In this document: positions 1-6,768 of the stretch, piece after piece
Layout of the letters: each line of letters starts with the position of its first letter
Position numbering within the stretch: position 1 is the first letter of the stretch
NCBI GenBank assembly: GCA_027032655.1
Contig: JALVMZ010000332.1
Coordinates: 1-12,897 of the forward strand
Direction: 5' to 3'
Source: Desulfobacteraceae bacterium
Lineage (GTDB): Bacteria > Desulfobacterota > DSM-4660 > Desulfatiglandales > JALVMZ01
DNA length: 12,897 nt
Translations under genes and position numbers: made by a program
Notes under the pieces: generated by a model
Told to the model about the DNA's origin: nothing
The model's database searches: none
Seen by the model: the letters and a program-made list of their open reading frames with translations, nothing else

Positions 1-1
1 T

Positions 2-655
2 CGGATAATCTGTGCAATGGCATTCTCTGCCACCATATCTGTTATGTTAAATGCGGTTTTCTTCTTTCCATTCAGGATAAATAGCACGATGTTTATGACC
101 GTTTTCATGATGGGGCTTATGGAGGCGCTTTATCTAAGGAATTATTCAATGCTGAATTCAATCAGAGGATGGGTTTCACCCACAAGATATATTAATATCC
201 CACTTGTGGTGCTGGTATTAGGGGGATTTGTTTGGTTCACGGGCATAAAGCCTTTCAAAGGTGAAATGGAGCATTATAAATATAAAAGGGCCATGATGGA
301 GAGACGATTTAGGGATGCGGAGAAATTTATCCTCAGGGCCATTGAATATGATCCTCATAATACAGCCTATTGTCTTTATGCAAGCCAGCTTTACATGAAT
401 GTGCTTAAAGACTTTGGAAAAGCAAGGGATTTCATAGAGAAGGCCATAATAGATTTCAACGGTGATGTCACAAGATGGTCTATATATTTTATTAAGGGAT
501 TGTTAAAATTTCAAATGGGCAGTCTTTTTGACGCAAAGGCTGCTTTTGAAAAGGCCCTTTATTATAACCCGGAATTTTCCCTTGCAAGACAAAAGCTGAA
601 TGAAGTTAATAAGGTAATTAAAGAGCATGACAGGGTGCTGATAAAGTTCAGATAA
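2..655 (+). CDS. O-antigen ligase-like membrane protein with C-terminal TPR repeats, 5'-truncated by window edge
   Basis: The reading frame is open from base 2 with no stop before the first ATG at 17, so this is probably the 3' part of a longer gene rather than a 212-residue protein. Counting from that ATG, hydrophobic segments lie at about residues 3-48 (with an FFPFRI motif) and 58-76. The rest is hydrophilic and helical, with TPR-like repeats at about 86-118, 119-150 and 155-188 (for example a repeat ending AAFEKALYYNPEF). A polytopic membrane region containing an 'FPF' motif followed by TPRs is typical of the C-terminal end of O-antigen ligase/Wzy-type (Wzy_C) proteins, which polymerise or transfer surface glycans at the periplasmic face. 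That assignment is by recall of family architecture; the catalytic loops lie outside the window. The TAA stop overlaps the gspF ribosome site and the gap is 15 bases, so co-transcription with gspF is likely. It could be another TPR membrane protein. Confidence 0.6.
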   Translation, partial: RIICAMAFSATISVMLNAVFFFPFRINSTMFMTVFMMGLMEALYLRNYSMLNSIRGWVSPTRYINIPLVVLVLGGFVWFTGIKPFKGEMEHYKYKRAMMERRFRDAEKFILRAIEYDPHNTAYCLYASQLYMNVLKDFGKARDFIEKAIIDFNGDVTRWSIYFIKGLLKFQMGSLFDAKAAFEKALYYNPEFSLARQKLNEVNKVIKEHDRVLIKFR

Positions 656-661
656 GGAGGA
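654..661 (+). promoter_or_regulatory. Ribosome binding site that fixes the TTG start of gspF
   Basis: AAGGAGGA is a near-perfect Shine-Dalgarno sequence. It overlaps the stop codon of the upstream gene and ends 9 bases before TTG 671. The ATG at 680 is out of frame with gspF, so the strong site and the conserved N-terminus (MAVYEYRA) together support initiation at TTG. Confidence 0.75.
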
Positions 662-670
662 GCCTAATAA

Positions 671-1897
671 TTGGCTGTATATGAATACAGGGCAATAAAT
701 AGCAGAGGTAAAGAGGTAAGCGGGATTATTGAGGCGGAAAGCAGATTCTCAGCTACCCAGCTACTCAAAAGCAGGGATCTTTACCCTGTTTTAATCTCAG
801 AGACAACCACCAGGTCTATTAGCAAAAAAAGGACCGAAATCAGCCTCTCATCATTGCTGGAGAGGATCACCCCAAAAGATATAGCCATATTTACCACTCA
901 GTTTTCAGCCCTTATAGATGCAGGAATGCCTGTTGTAAAGGCATTTGAAACCATCATACAGCAGACGGAGAAGGGATCTTTGAAAAAGGTTCTCTCCGTG
1001 ATTAAGGAAGAAGTAAATAAAGGGGTTTCCCTGGCAGATGCCTTTAGGATGTTCCCGAGATATTTCCCACCTCTTTATGTGAACATGGTAAAGGCAGGAG
1101 AAGAGGCAGGAACTCTTGAAGTGGTCATGAAGAGGATGTCCGATTATTTGCAGGCACAGATTGAATTGAAGTCAAAGATCTTCGCAAGTCTTGCTTATCC
1201 AGCACTAATGTTTATTGTTGGTGTGGGTGTGGTCTTCTTCCTTGTTACCTTTGTTATTCCCACAATAACGGGAATATTTACTGAAATGCATCAAACACTC
1301 CCTCTTCTCACAACTATACTGCTTACAATTAGTGGATTTCTAAAGGATGCATGGATATTTATATTAATATTTTTTATTATTGTCATAATATTATACAAGA
1401 GATTCAAGAAAACTCCTGGTGGTAAGAGGATGATTGATAGGATTAAACTCAAACTGCCTCTGTTTGGTTCTCAATACAGGAAGATAGTTATGGCTCGTTT
1501 TACCAGGACCCTTGCAACTCTACTATCAAATGGTGTGCCAATTGTTACATCATTTGATATTGTGAAAAATATCATTGACAATACTCTAATCGCAGATGAG
1601 ATTGAAAAGGCAAGGGATGATATAAAAGAGGGAAAAGAGATTTCCCAGCCTCTGGGAAGGAGCCAGATATTTCCTCCTGTGGTGGTGAATATGATTGCTG
1701 TGGGTGAGAAGAGTGGTCAGCTTGAGGAGATGTTAAAGAAGGTTTCAGATATTATGGAGACAGAGCTTGATAGTTCACTCAAGCGGTTAATATCACTTCT
1801 GGAGCCTATTATGATCCTGATTATGGGAGGTATAGTGGGTTTTGTTGTAATATCTATATTGCTTCCAATCTTTGAGATGAATCAGTTAGTTAGATAA
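671..1897 (+). CDS. gspF: Type II secretion inner-membrane platform protein GspF
   Basis: GspF is the polytopic core of the T2SS inner-membrane platform, contacting the ATPase GspE and GspL and thought to transmit the motion that assembles the pseudopilus. The 408-residue length is normal for the family. The N-terminus (MAVYEYRAINSRGKEVSGII) is the characteristic GspF/PilC opening. Two T2SSF domains are visible at about residues 72-195 and 275-397, each containing the repeated pattern of an alpha-helical cytoplasmic part (FTTQFSALIDAGMPVVKAFE; FTRTLATLLSNGVPIVTSFD) followed by KAGEEAGTLE or AVGEKSGQLEEML. Three membrane segments lie near 173-197, 222-242 and 378-400. The start is TTG with a strong Shine-Dalgarno. 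It is the first T2SS gene of the cluster, whereas in the textbook order it follows gspE. PilC of type IV pili is the main alternative, excluded by the neighbouring gsp genes. Confidence 0.95.
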   Translation: MAVYEYRAINSRGKEVSGIIEAESRFSATQLLKSRDLYPVLISETTTRSISKKRTEISLSSLLERITPKDIAIFTTQFSALIDAGMPVVKAFETIIQQTEKGSLKKVLSVIKEEVNKGVSLADAFRMFPRYFPPLYVNMVKAGEEAGTLEVVMKRMSDYLQAQIELKSKIFASLAYPALMFIVGVGVVFFLVTFVIPTITGIFTEMHQTLPLLTTILLTISGFLKDAWIFILIFFIIVIILYKRFKKTPGGKRMIDRIKLKLPLFGSQYRKIVMARFTRTLATLLSNGVPIVTSFDIVKNIIDNTLIADEIEKARDDIKEGKEISQPLGRSQIFPPVVVNMIAVGEKSGQLEEMLKKVSDIMETELDSSLKRLISLLEPIMILIMGGIVGFVVISILLPIFEMNQLVR

Positions 1898-1931
1898 TAA
1901 AATCCTTAGATCATTTGAAAGGATGGTGAAA

Positions 1932-2435
1932 ATGATTATGCAGGGAATAGCAAACCTTAAATATAGGGTTAATAAGTGGTTCGATAAAATGGGTAAAATG
2001 TTTGTATCTGATAGTTCAGGTTTTACTCTTATTGAGATAATGGTTGTAATGGTAATTCTTGGAATACTTGCAGGTTTGATAGTTCCCAGGATCATGGGAA
2101 GGCCCGAAGAGGCAAGGAGAACAAAGGCTGCACTTCAGATAAGGAGTCTTGAATCTGCTCTTAAACTCTATAAACTGGACAATGGCGTTTATCCCACAAC
2201 AGAACAGGGGCTTGAAGCATTAGTGAAAAAGCCAGAAACAGGGGTGATTCCCAAGAACTGGCGTAAAGGTGGTTATCTGGAAAGCTCCAAGGTCCCTAAG
2301 GATCCATGGGGGAATCCTTTTGTTTATGTGTGCCCTGGCCAGCATGGAGACTTTGACCTCAGTTCTTATGGCAGGGATGGTGAAAAAGGTGGCGAAGGAG
2401 ATAACGCGGACATTAATAACTGGGAGCTTGATTAG
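1932..2435 (+). CDS. gspG: Type II secretion major pseudopilin GspG
   Basis: GspG is the main subunit of the periplasmic pseudopilus that pushes substrates through the secretin. The prepilin peptidase site G|FTLIE is followed by a hydrophobic helix with Glu at +5 (FTLIEIMVVMVILGILAGLIVP). Then come the family hallmarks TTEQGLEALVKKP, DPWGNPFVYVCPG and the C-terminal loop DLSSYGRDGEKGGEG...ADINNW, the region that binds calcium in characterised GspG proteins. The start is uncertain. ATG 1923 sits directly on the GAAAGG motif with no spacing, while ATG 1932 has AAGG 9 bases upstream and is preferred; it gives a 30-residue leader before the cleaved bond. In-frame ATGs at 1989 and 1998 would give the more usual 8-11 residue leader but lack a clear ribosome site. 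A 262-base gap follows, unlike the near-zero spacing elsewhere in the cluster. Confidence 0.95.
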   Translation: MIMQGIANLKYRVNKWFDKMGKMFVSDSSGFTLIEIMVVMVILGILAGLIVPRIMGRPEEARRTKAALQIRSLESALKLYKLDNGVYPTTEQGLEALVKKPETGVIPKNWRKGGYLESSKVPKDPWGNPFVYVCPGQHGDFDLSSYGRDGEKGGEGDNADINNWELD

Positions 2436-2697
2436 TCCTTTTTTATGATTTCATGCCCATAAAAACTCATGCCTGGATTTTTTAAGAAGGCTTTTCAATG
2501 TTTGAGGAGATAAGGTGACTGCTTTGTATTGTGGTAAAAGGTGTAAGGTATATTACGGGATGGTGTAAAAGGGGGCCAGGGATTATAAAACAGAGGCTCA
2601 GGTTGATAGAAGAGATACAGCCAGGGATGAAAGAAGTATGAGAAAATCAGAATCAGAAAGGATGCAATTTTTAAAAAAAGGGATGGTGATGAATTAA
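2436..2697 (+). other. 262-base gap between gspG and gspH, no established gene
   Basis: This is the longest non-coding stretch inside the operon. I see no convincing terminator, tRNA or conserved RNA. A 17-codon frame starts at GTG 2515 behind GAGGAG (2504-2509) and ends at TAA 2566-2568; it could be a small peptide with two Cys but has no independent support. From 2569 to 2694 the gspH frame is open again, purine-rich and charged when translated, closed by TAA 2695-2697 immediately before the gspH GTG. An AAAGGGGGCCAGGGAT stretch at about 2568-2583 resembles the right arm of the repeat inside gspJ (4075-4089), allowing for single-base insertions. Confidence 0.5.
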
Positions 2698-3261
2698 GTG
2701 ACCTTTGAGATAGTTTGTTATTATTACAGGACATTTTCAACAGGTGAAAATCGGGACTCCTTTCCAGGCTTTACCCTGATTGAGCTTACAGTGGTTCTCT
2801 TTCTTATATCACTTTTTATGTTGATTGCCATGCCAAAGCTTGGAAATTTCATTTTTCACTCTGATCTCAAATCCGTTGCAAGGTCAATAAAGGCAGATAT
2901 CGTGGTTTTAAGGTCAAAAAGCATATCATCCCATGAGATAACATCATTTAATATTGACCTGGACAACAGGACATATTGGGGTGAAATCGAAGGAGAAGTG
3001 GCCGCTGAGAATGAGTCAAAGGAGATGATCGCACTCAAAAGACTCCCTGATGGTGTGCGATTTATGGATGCTTATAATATTAATACACCAAAAACAACCA
3101 CAGGAATCCTAAAATCCATAATAAATCCAAAAGGTGTTATTGAAGAAACCATTATCCACCTATCAGATGAAGAGGATAAGGTCCTTACTATAATCATAAA
3201 TGCCTATACTGGAAGGTTTACTATATATGATAAGTATGTGGATGTGGAATATGGTGGATAG
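2698..3261 (+). CDS. gspH: Type II secretion minor pseudopilin GspH
   Basis: GspH is a minor pseudopilin of the T2SS pseudopilus tip, anchored in the inner membrane until assembled. The prepilin peptidase motif PG|FTLIEL lies at residues 24/25 with Glu at +5, followed by a hydrophobic helix up to about residue 47. The remaining ~140 residues form a beta-rich periplasmic domain ending GRFTIYDKYVDVEYGG, a fit to the GspH/FimT ending pattern. The 187-residue length is normal. The start is a GTG directly after an in-frame TAA, so no earlier start in this frame is possible beyond that stop; GGTGAT at 2685-2690 gives a plausible ribosome site 7 bases upstream. The leader of 24 residues is longer than usual. 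The 3' end overlaps gspI. Identification as GspH rather than another minor pseudopilin rests on position between G and I and on the FimT-like tail. Confidence 0.88.
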   Translation: MTFEIVCYYYRTFSTGENRDSFPGFTLIELTVVLFLISLFMLIAMPKLGNFIFHSDLKSVARSIKADIVVLRSKSISSHEITSFNIDLDNRTYWGEIEGEVAAENESKEMIALKRLPDGVRFMDAYNINTPKTTTGILKSIINPKGVIEETIIHLSDEEDKVLTIIINAYTGRFTIYDKYVDVEYGG

Positions 3262-3643
3262 AAGAGATGGATTTACGCTCCTTGAAGTGATGGTCTCAGT
3301 GGCTATACTTGCAACTGCTTTTGTGTCTGTTCTCAAGCTTCATTCTGACTCACTGAACATGTTGATCACTGCCCGGAAGCATTCCATATGTTATCAACTT
3401 GCCCAGTATAAGATGACAGAGGTTGAAAATGAAGGAATAAATAATATCACATTTCGATCCGGCACATTTGAATCGATGCCCAATTATACCTGGACGCTGG
3501 ATATAGAGTCCACATCAATTCCTGGATGGGTGAAAGTAAGTGTTATTGTAAAGGATATCCATGAAATGGATCAGAAGGGATTTGTGCTTACTGAGTATAT
3601 GTCAGAAGGAGCGATTCCAAATGTTAGAGGATTAAAGGAATGA
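3251..3643 (+). CDS. gspI: Type II secretion minor pseudopilin GspI
   Basis: GspI is a minor pseudopilin that in characterised systems nucleates the pseudopilus tip with GspJ and GspK. From ATG 3251 the protein is 130 residues and begins MVDRRDG|FTLLEVMVSVAIL, with a short basic leader, the peptidase cleavage glycine, Glu at +5 and a hydrophobic helix, exactly the GspI pattern. A small periplasmic domain follows, including QLAQYKMTEVE, which matches the conserved A.....E.E region of GspI. Earlier in-frame ATGs at 3200, 3227, 3236 and 3242 exist inside gspH, but they would add hydrophobic residues to the leader. 3251 gives the canonical leader and an 11-base overlap with gspH suggestive of translational coupling; its own ribosome site is weak. 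The 3' end overlaps gspJ by ATGA. Confidence 0.92.
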   Translation: MVDRRDGFTLLEVMVSVAILATAFVSVLKLHSDSLNMLITARKHSICYQLAQYKMTEVENEGINNITFRSGTFESMPNYTWTLDIESTSIPGWVKVSVIVKDIHEMDQKGFVLTEYMSEGAIPNVRGLKE

Positions 3644-4266
3644 TATCGATTATTGCCTCAAACAAGACGGGCTTTACCCTGATTGAGATACTGGTTGCCA
3701 TTACCATCATAGGACTTATCCTTGCAACCATATTGGGAACATTTACAGGAATAATAACAGGGGCAAAATCAGGAGAAGAGACCAGTGAGATATATCAGAC
3801 AGAAATGGCTGTCATGGATATTATATCATCTGATATAAGGGGTATATTTAATCCATATAAGAATAAAGAGGGCTTTCCTTTCAGGGGCTATACAAGGATG
3901 GTTAATGGAAAAGAGGTATCAGGGATGGACTTTATTACCACCCATACACTATCTGAAGTGGGAAAACAGGGTTTCTCTTTTGAAGAAGTGTCATATACCA
4001 TAAAGAAGAATAGAGATGATAATCTTTTTTCCCTCTGGAGGAGGAAAGAAGCTCCGCCCGTGCCCCCATTTTTTAAAGGGGGCAGGGATGTTCCAATATG
4101 CAGAATAATTGAGGATTTTAAATTAAGATTTATAAAAAATAAGGAGAAATTAGCAAATATTGAAAATCAGATTCCTGATGCAGTGGAAATTATACTTACT
4201 CTGAACCTGAATGGCAGGAAAGAGACATTTATGACCATGGTAAGGCCTATGATAAACTATAAATAA
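3640..4266 (+). CDS. gspJ: Type II secretion minor pseudopilin GspJ carrying an embedded palindromic repeat
   Basis: GspJ is a tip minor pseudopilin that forms a complex with GspI and GspK. The protein (208 residues) starts MISIIASNKTG|FTLIEILVAITIIGLIL, with cleavage after G11, Glu at +5 and a hydrophobic helix. The periplasmic part has the GspJ features of a SDIRGIFNP region early, then a segment where a beta strand (SYTIKK...LFSLWRRK) leads to RIIEDFKLRFI. Between these lies APPVPPFFKGGRDVP (residues 138-152), encoded by a GC-capped palindrome that looks like an inserted repeat; the frame remains open. The start ATG overlaps the gspI stop (ATGA), with GAGG 9 bases upstream at 3627-3630. 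The length is typical for GspJ, so the repeat probably occupies a variable loop. No frameshift is seen. Confidence 0.92.
   Translation: MISIIASNKTGFTLIEILVAITIIGLILATILGTFTGIITGAKSGEETSEIYQTEMAVMDIISSDIRGIFNPYKNKEGFPFRGYTRMVNGKEVSGMDFITTHTLSEVGKQGFSFEEVSYTIKKNRDDNLFSLWRRKEAPPVPPFFKGGRDVPICRIIEDFKLRFIKNKEKLANIENQIPDAVEIILTLNLNGRKETFMTMVRPMINYK
4057..4087. repeat. GC-capped palindromic repeat inside gspJ (encodes PPFFKGG)
   Basis: The arms TGCCCCC (4061-4067) and GGGGGCA (4078-4084) are perfectly complementary around an AT core (ATTTTTTAAA). Two more A-T pairs inside and CCC/GGG outside (4057-4059 with 4085-4087, skipping G4060) can extend the stem. Translated in the gspJ frame it gives PPVPPFFKGGR. 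Short C5/G5-capped palindromes around TTTxxAAA that read PPFxKGG in one frame are, from memory, dispersed repeats in many bacterial genomes. Here its nature as a dispersed element is an inference because only one full copy is in the window. Confidence 0.6.
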
Positions 4267-4276
4267 AGGTGTTGAA

Positions 4277-5257
4277 GTGAGGATTTTTAATATCAAAAAA
4301 GCAGAAGGGGTGGTATTAATTACAACTCTTCTTATTTTAGCAATACTTATTGCTGTGGTTGTGCAGTTTAACAGAGTAACTACAGCAGAAGTTATTGTTG
4401 CACAAAATTATGGAAATGGTAAAAAGGCATTATATATATCTATTTCAGGTCTGAATGCAATCAAAGAGCTTTTATACCTTGATTCATTATATACAAAGTC
4501 AGATAGCCTTCTTGAGCCCTGGGCAAAAATTACTCCATATATTGAGAGTGCAAATTCTGAACTTGAGGAGGGCTCTATAAATGTTGTTATTACTGATGAA
4601 TGCGGAAAGCTACCCGTTAATATGCTTGTGGATGATAAAGGACGTTTTAATCCACTGTATCACGATATATGGGAAAGATTTCTGTCTCAGCGGAGGTTTG
4701 CTTTGACAGAGGATCAGGTCATGACCATACTTGAATCCATTAAGGACTGGATTGATGTTGATGATGATGTAACGGGGATATATGGGGCTGAAAGTTCATT
4801 TTACATGGAAAAGGGATATAGATGTAAAAATGGCCCCATTAATTGCTTAAGTGAACTATTATTGATTAATGGAATAGATAATAGCATCTTTTATGGAGAT
4901 GAATACAGGGACGGTATAAGTAAATATATTACCCCTTATGGGAATGGAAAGATTAATATCAATACTGCGCCCATCCCCGTGCTTATGGCCCTTTCTGATA
5001 ATATGACAGAGGAAAAGGCATATGAATTTGATTCATTCCGAAATGACCCTATTAATAAAGATCTACTGAATAGCTATGCCTGGTATAAAAATGTATGGCC
5101 ATTTGAGAAAGCTCTTCCTGAAAGCATTCTCACTACAAATTCAGACTTTTTTTCCGTGTATATTACTGGCAGGGTAGAAGATAGCAAAAAAGATGTCATG
5201 GCGGTTTTGAGCAGAAAAGGCGGAAGAGTATCAGTTATATACTGGAAAGAGGAGTAA
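4277..5257 (+). CDS. gspK: Type II secretion minor pseudopilin GspK
   Basis: GspK is the largest minor pseudopilin, capping the pseudopilus tip with GspI and GspJ. The 326-residue protein begins with a basic leader ending KKAEG|VVLITTLLILAILIAVVVQF. The absence of Glu at +5 is normal for GspK and separates it from the other pseudopilins. Hallmarks follow: SIKDWIDVDDD (155-164) then GIYGAESSFY, and GKININTAPIPVLMAL (224-239), the helix-hairpin-like T2SSK signature. Cys183 and Cys190 bracket the NGPIN segment and could form a disulfide in the periplasm. The start is GTG 4277 with AAAGG 6-7 bases upstream, 10 bases after gspJ. A 77-base AT-rich gap follows before gspL. Confidence 0.94.
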   Translation: MRIFNIKKAEGVVLITTLLILAILIAVVVQFNRVTTAEVIVAQNYGNGKKALYISISGLNAIKELLYLDSLYTKSDSLLEPWAKITPYIESANSELEEGSINVVITDECGKLPVNMLVDDKGRFNPLYHDIWERFLSQRRFALTEDQVMTILESIKDWIDVDDDVTGIYGAESSFYMEKGYRCKNGPINCLSELLLINGIDNSIFYGDEYRDGISKYITPYGNGKININTAPIPVLMALSDNMTEEKAYEFDSFRNDPINKDLLNSYAWYKNVWPFEKALPESILTTNSDFFSVYITGRVEDSKKDVMAVLSRKGGRVSVIYWKEE

Positions 5258-5283
5258 ATATTAATATTTGATATTTAATGTAT

Positions 5284-5312
5284 TATAAGATAAACTACTA
5301 AATTTCTATAAT
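5284..5312 (+). promoter_or_regulatory. Possible internal promoter upstream of gspL
   Basis: The AT-rich gap between gspK and gspL contains a perfect TATAAT at 5307-5312, 23 bases before the gspL ATG. The best -35 at normal spacing is poor (TTATAA/TATAAG around 5283-5289). A better TTGATA at 5268-5273 is 33 bases away, too far to pair with it. In DNA this AT-rich a TATAAT arises easily by chance, so this is a weak suggestion. Confidence 0.2.
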
Positions 5313-5334
5313 ATAAGGATCTGGAAATATTAAT

Positions 5335-6768
5335 ATGACTAAGAATATACTTGTTGCCGGAATTTTTGAAGATAATATAAAGGTTATAAGCTTATCTTAT
5401 GTAGAGGATGAGATAAAACTGACGCGGGTAGAAACAATTGATAACAGGGGAGATATTGATAGCAGAGACATAATCGCTGAATATATTGAGAAAAATGGTT
5501 ACGAGGATTCTGAAATAATAATAGTAATAGGCAGTAAGTATGTAAATTATCGTGATTTTCATTTCCCATTTGATTCAAATTCCAAGGTATTAAAGGCAAT
5601 TGAATTTGATATCTCATCGGAATTTCCCCTGGAAAATAATATATTTGACTATATTAAAGGCATATCCTCTGTTCCAGGAAAGTATCGATTCTGGTCGGCT
5701 ATAGTAGAAAAATCCATCCTGAGAAGTATTCTCGAAAGATTACAGGAGAGGAATATCAGGGTTTTGAGGGTAACCACTGATGTCTCATCCCTGGGAAGAT
5801 TATTTCGAGACCAGGATGATGTGTTTGTAATGGAGATCAATAATAAGGATTCATTATTTGTCTATTATATTCATGGTGTGCCTGTGTTGATTCGTCATGT
5901 GAATATAGGGATAGAGGGAGCAATCAATGAAGATGGAAAGATCGATTACCAAAAGGCAAATCCATTGATAAGGGAGATTAGGAGGACGACTCATTCTTTC
6001 GGTGTGAGGACAGAGACAAAAATTACAGAAGGATTTTTGACAGGAGATATCCACTTAAAAAAGGAGATTATTAAATGGATGAGAAGTGTCACTGATTTAA
6101 ACATAATTGAGGAGCTCCCTGATATTCAGTTGGTTATTGAGGGTTCTGAAAACGAAAAAAGGGGGCTATATGCTTCTTTGATAGGGGCTGGTTTGCTCGA
6201 GAAAAGGGCAGATGTCTTTAATTTCTTAAAAGGTGAGTTCTTAAAGACTGATTCTTTCGTCACAGGCAAGAGATATGCAATTATAGGAACAGGCGCCATA
6301 TTTCTATTATTATTTGTTATTATTTTTTCCGTATGGCTTAATATCGTGAGTCTTGAAAAGAGAAAGCATTTCATTGAAACCACCATAAGAAGAACATTTG
6401 TTTCAAATTTTCCTCATATAAAAAATGTTGTTGATGAGCTCAGGCAGGCAAAAAATATTCTTGATATGAAGAGAAAAGAATTAATGGGCGCAAATCCTCT
6501 TTCAATGGATTCGCCCTTACAGGTGATTGATAAAATTAGCCGATCAATTCCATCTGATTGTTTTTTCCAGATTAATTCTTTTCTGTTTGAAAATCAGAGA
6601 GTTGAAATCATCGGTCAAACAGATTCATTTAAGAATGTAAATCGTATCAGATCATTTTTATCTGGAGTAGATGATTTTAGCAAAGTAGATATAAGCAATG
6701 CAAAGAGTGTAAAAGATGGAAAGAGTATTCAATTCAAAATTACCATACAAATTAAAGGAGAGATTTAA
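5335..6768 (+). CDS. gspL: Type II secretion platform protein GspL
   Basis: GspL is a bitopic inner-membrane protein whose cytoplasmic actin-like domain recruits the GspE ATPase and whose periplasmic domain pairs with GspM. The 477-residue protein has a large cytoplasmic domain (about 1-310) with actin-like/PilM-like traits: alternating beta strands at the N-terminus, then EFDISSEFPLE (90-100), the counterpart of the E....iPF segment in PilM-type proteins. FNFLKGEF (295-302) matches the conserved N-L-x-x-G-E-F motif that precedes the membrane helix in GspL. A single membrane helix lies at about 314-336. A periplasmic coiled segment (340-385) and a small ferredoxin-like domain (395-477, VEIIGQTDSFKNVNRI) follow. 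The start is ATG with GGA about 10 bases upstream. The 3' end overlaps gspM by 53 bases. Confidence 0.92.
   Translation: MTKNILVAGIFEDNIKVISLSYVEDEIKLTRVETIDNRGDIDSRDIIAEYIEKNGYEDSEIIIVIGSKYVNYRDFHFPFDSNSKVLKAIEFDISSEFPLENNIFDYIKGISSVPGKYRFWSAIVEKSILRSILERLQERNIRVLRVTTDVSSLGRLFRDQDDVFVMEINNKDSLFVYYIHGVPVLIRHVNIGIEGAINEDGKIDYQKANPLIREIRRTTHSFGVRTETKITEGFLTGDIHLKKEIIKWMRSVTDLNIIEELPDIQLVIEGSENEKRGLYASLIGAGLLEKRADVFNFLKGEFLKTDSFVTGKRYAIIGTGAIFLLLFVIIFSVWLNIVSLEKRKHFIETTIRRTFVSNFPHIKNVVDELRQAKNILDMKRKELMGANPLSMDSPLQVIDKISRSIPSDCFFQINSFLFENQRVEIIGQTDSFKNVNRIRSFLSGVDDFSKVDISNAKSVKDGKSIQFKITIQIKGEI

Noticed and set aside
1898..1931. Terminator or promoter between gspF and gspG
   Set aside because: The short AT-rich spacer has no stem-loop with a U-tract and no recognisable -35/-10 pair.
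2495..2740. 81-codon antisense reading frame across the gspG-gspH gap
   Set aside because: It overlaps the gspH start, its translation is rich in Phe/Pro/Tyr/Leu as expected of the reverse complement of purine-rich DNA, and no family resemblance or ribosome site is evident.
5268..5312. TTGATA at 5268 paired with TATAAT at 5307 as a promoter
   Set aside because: The spacing is 33 bases, well outside the 16-18 base range, so the pair cannot be one sigma-70 promoter.
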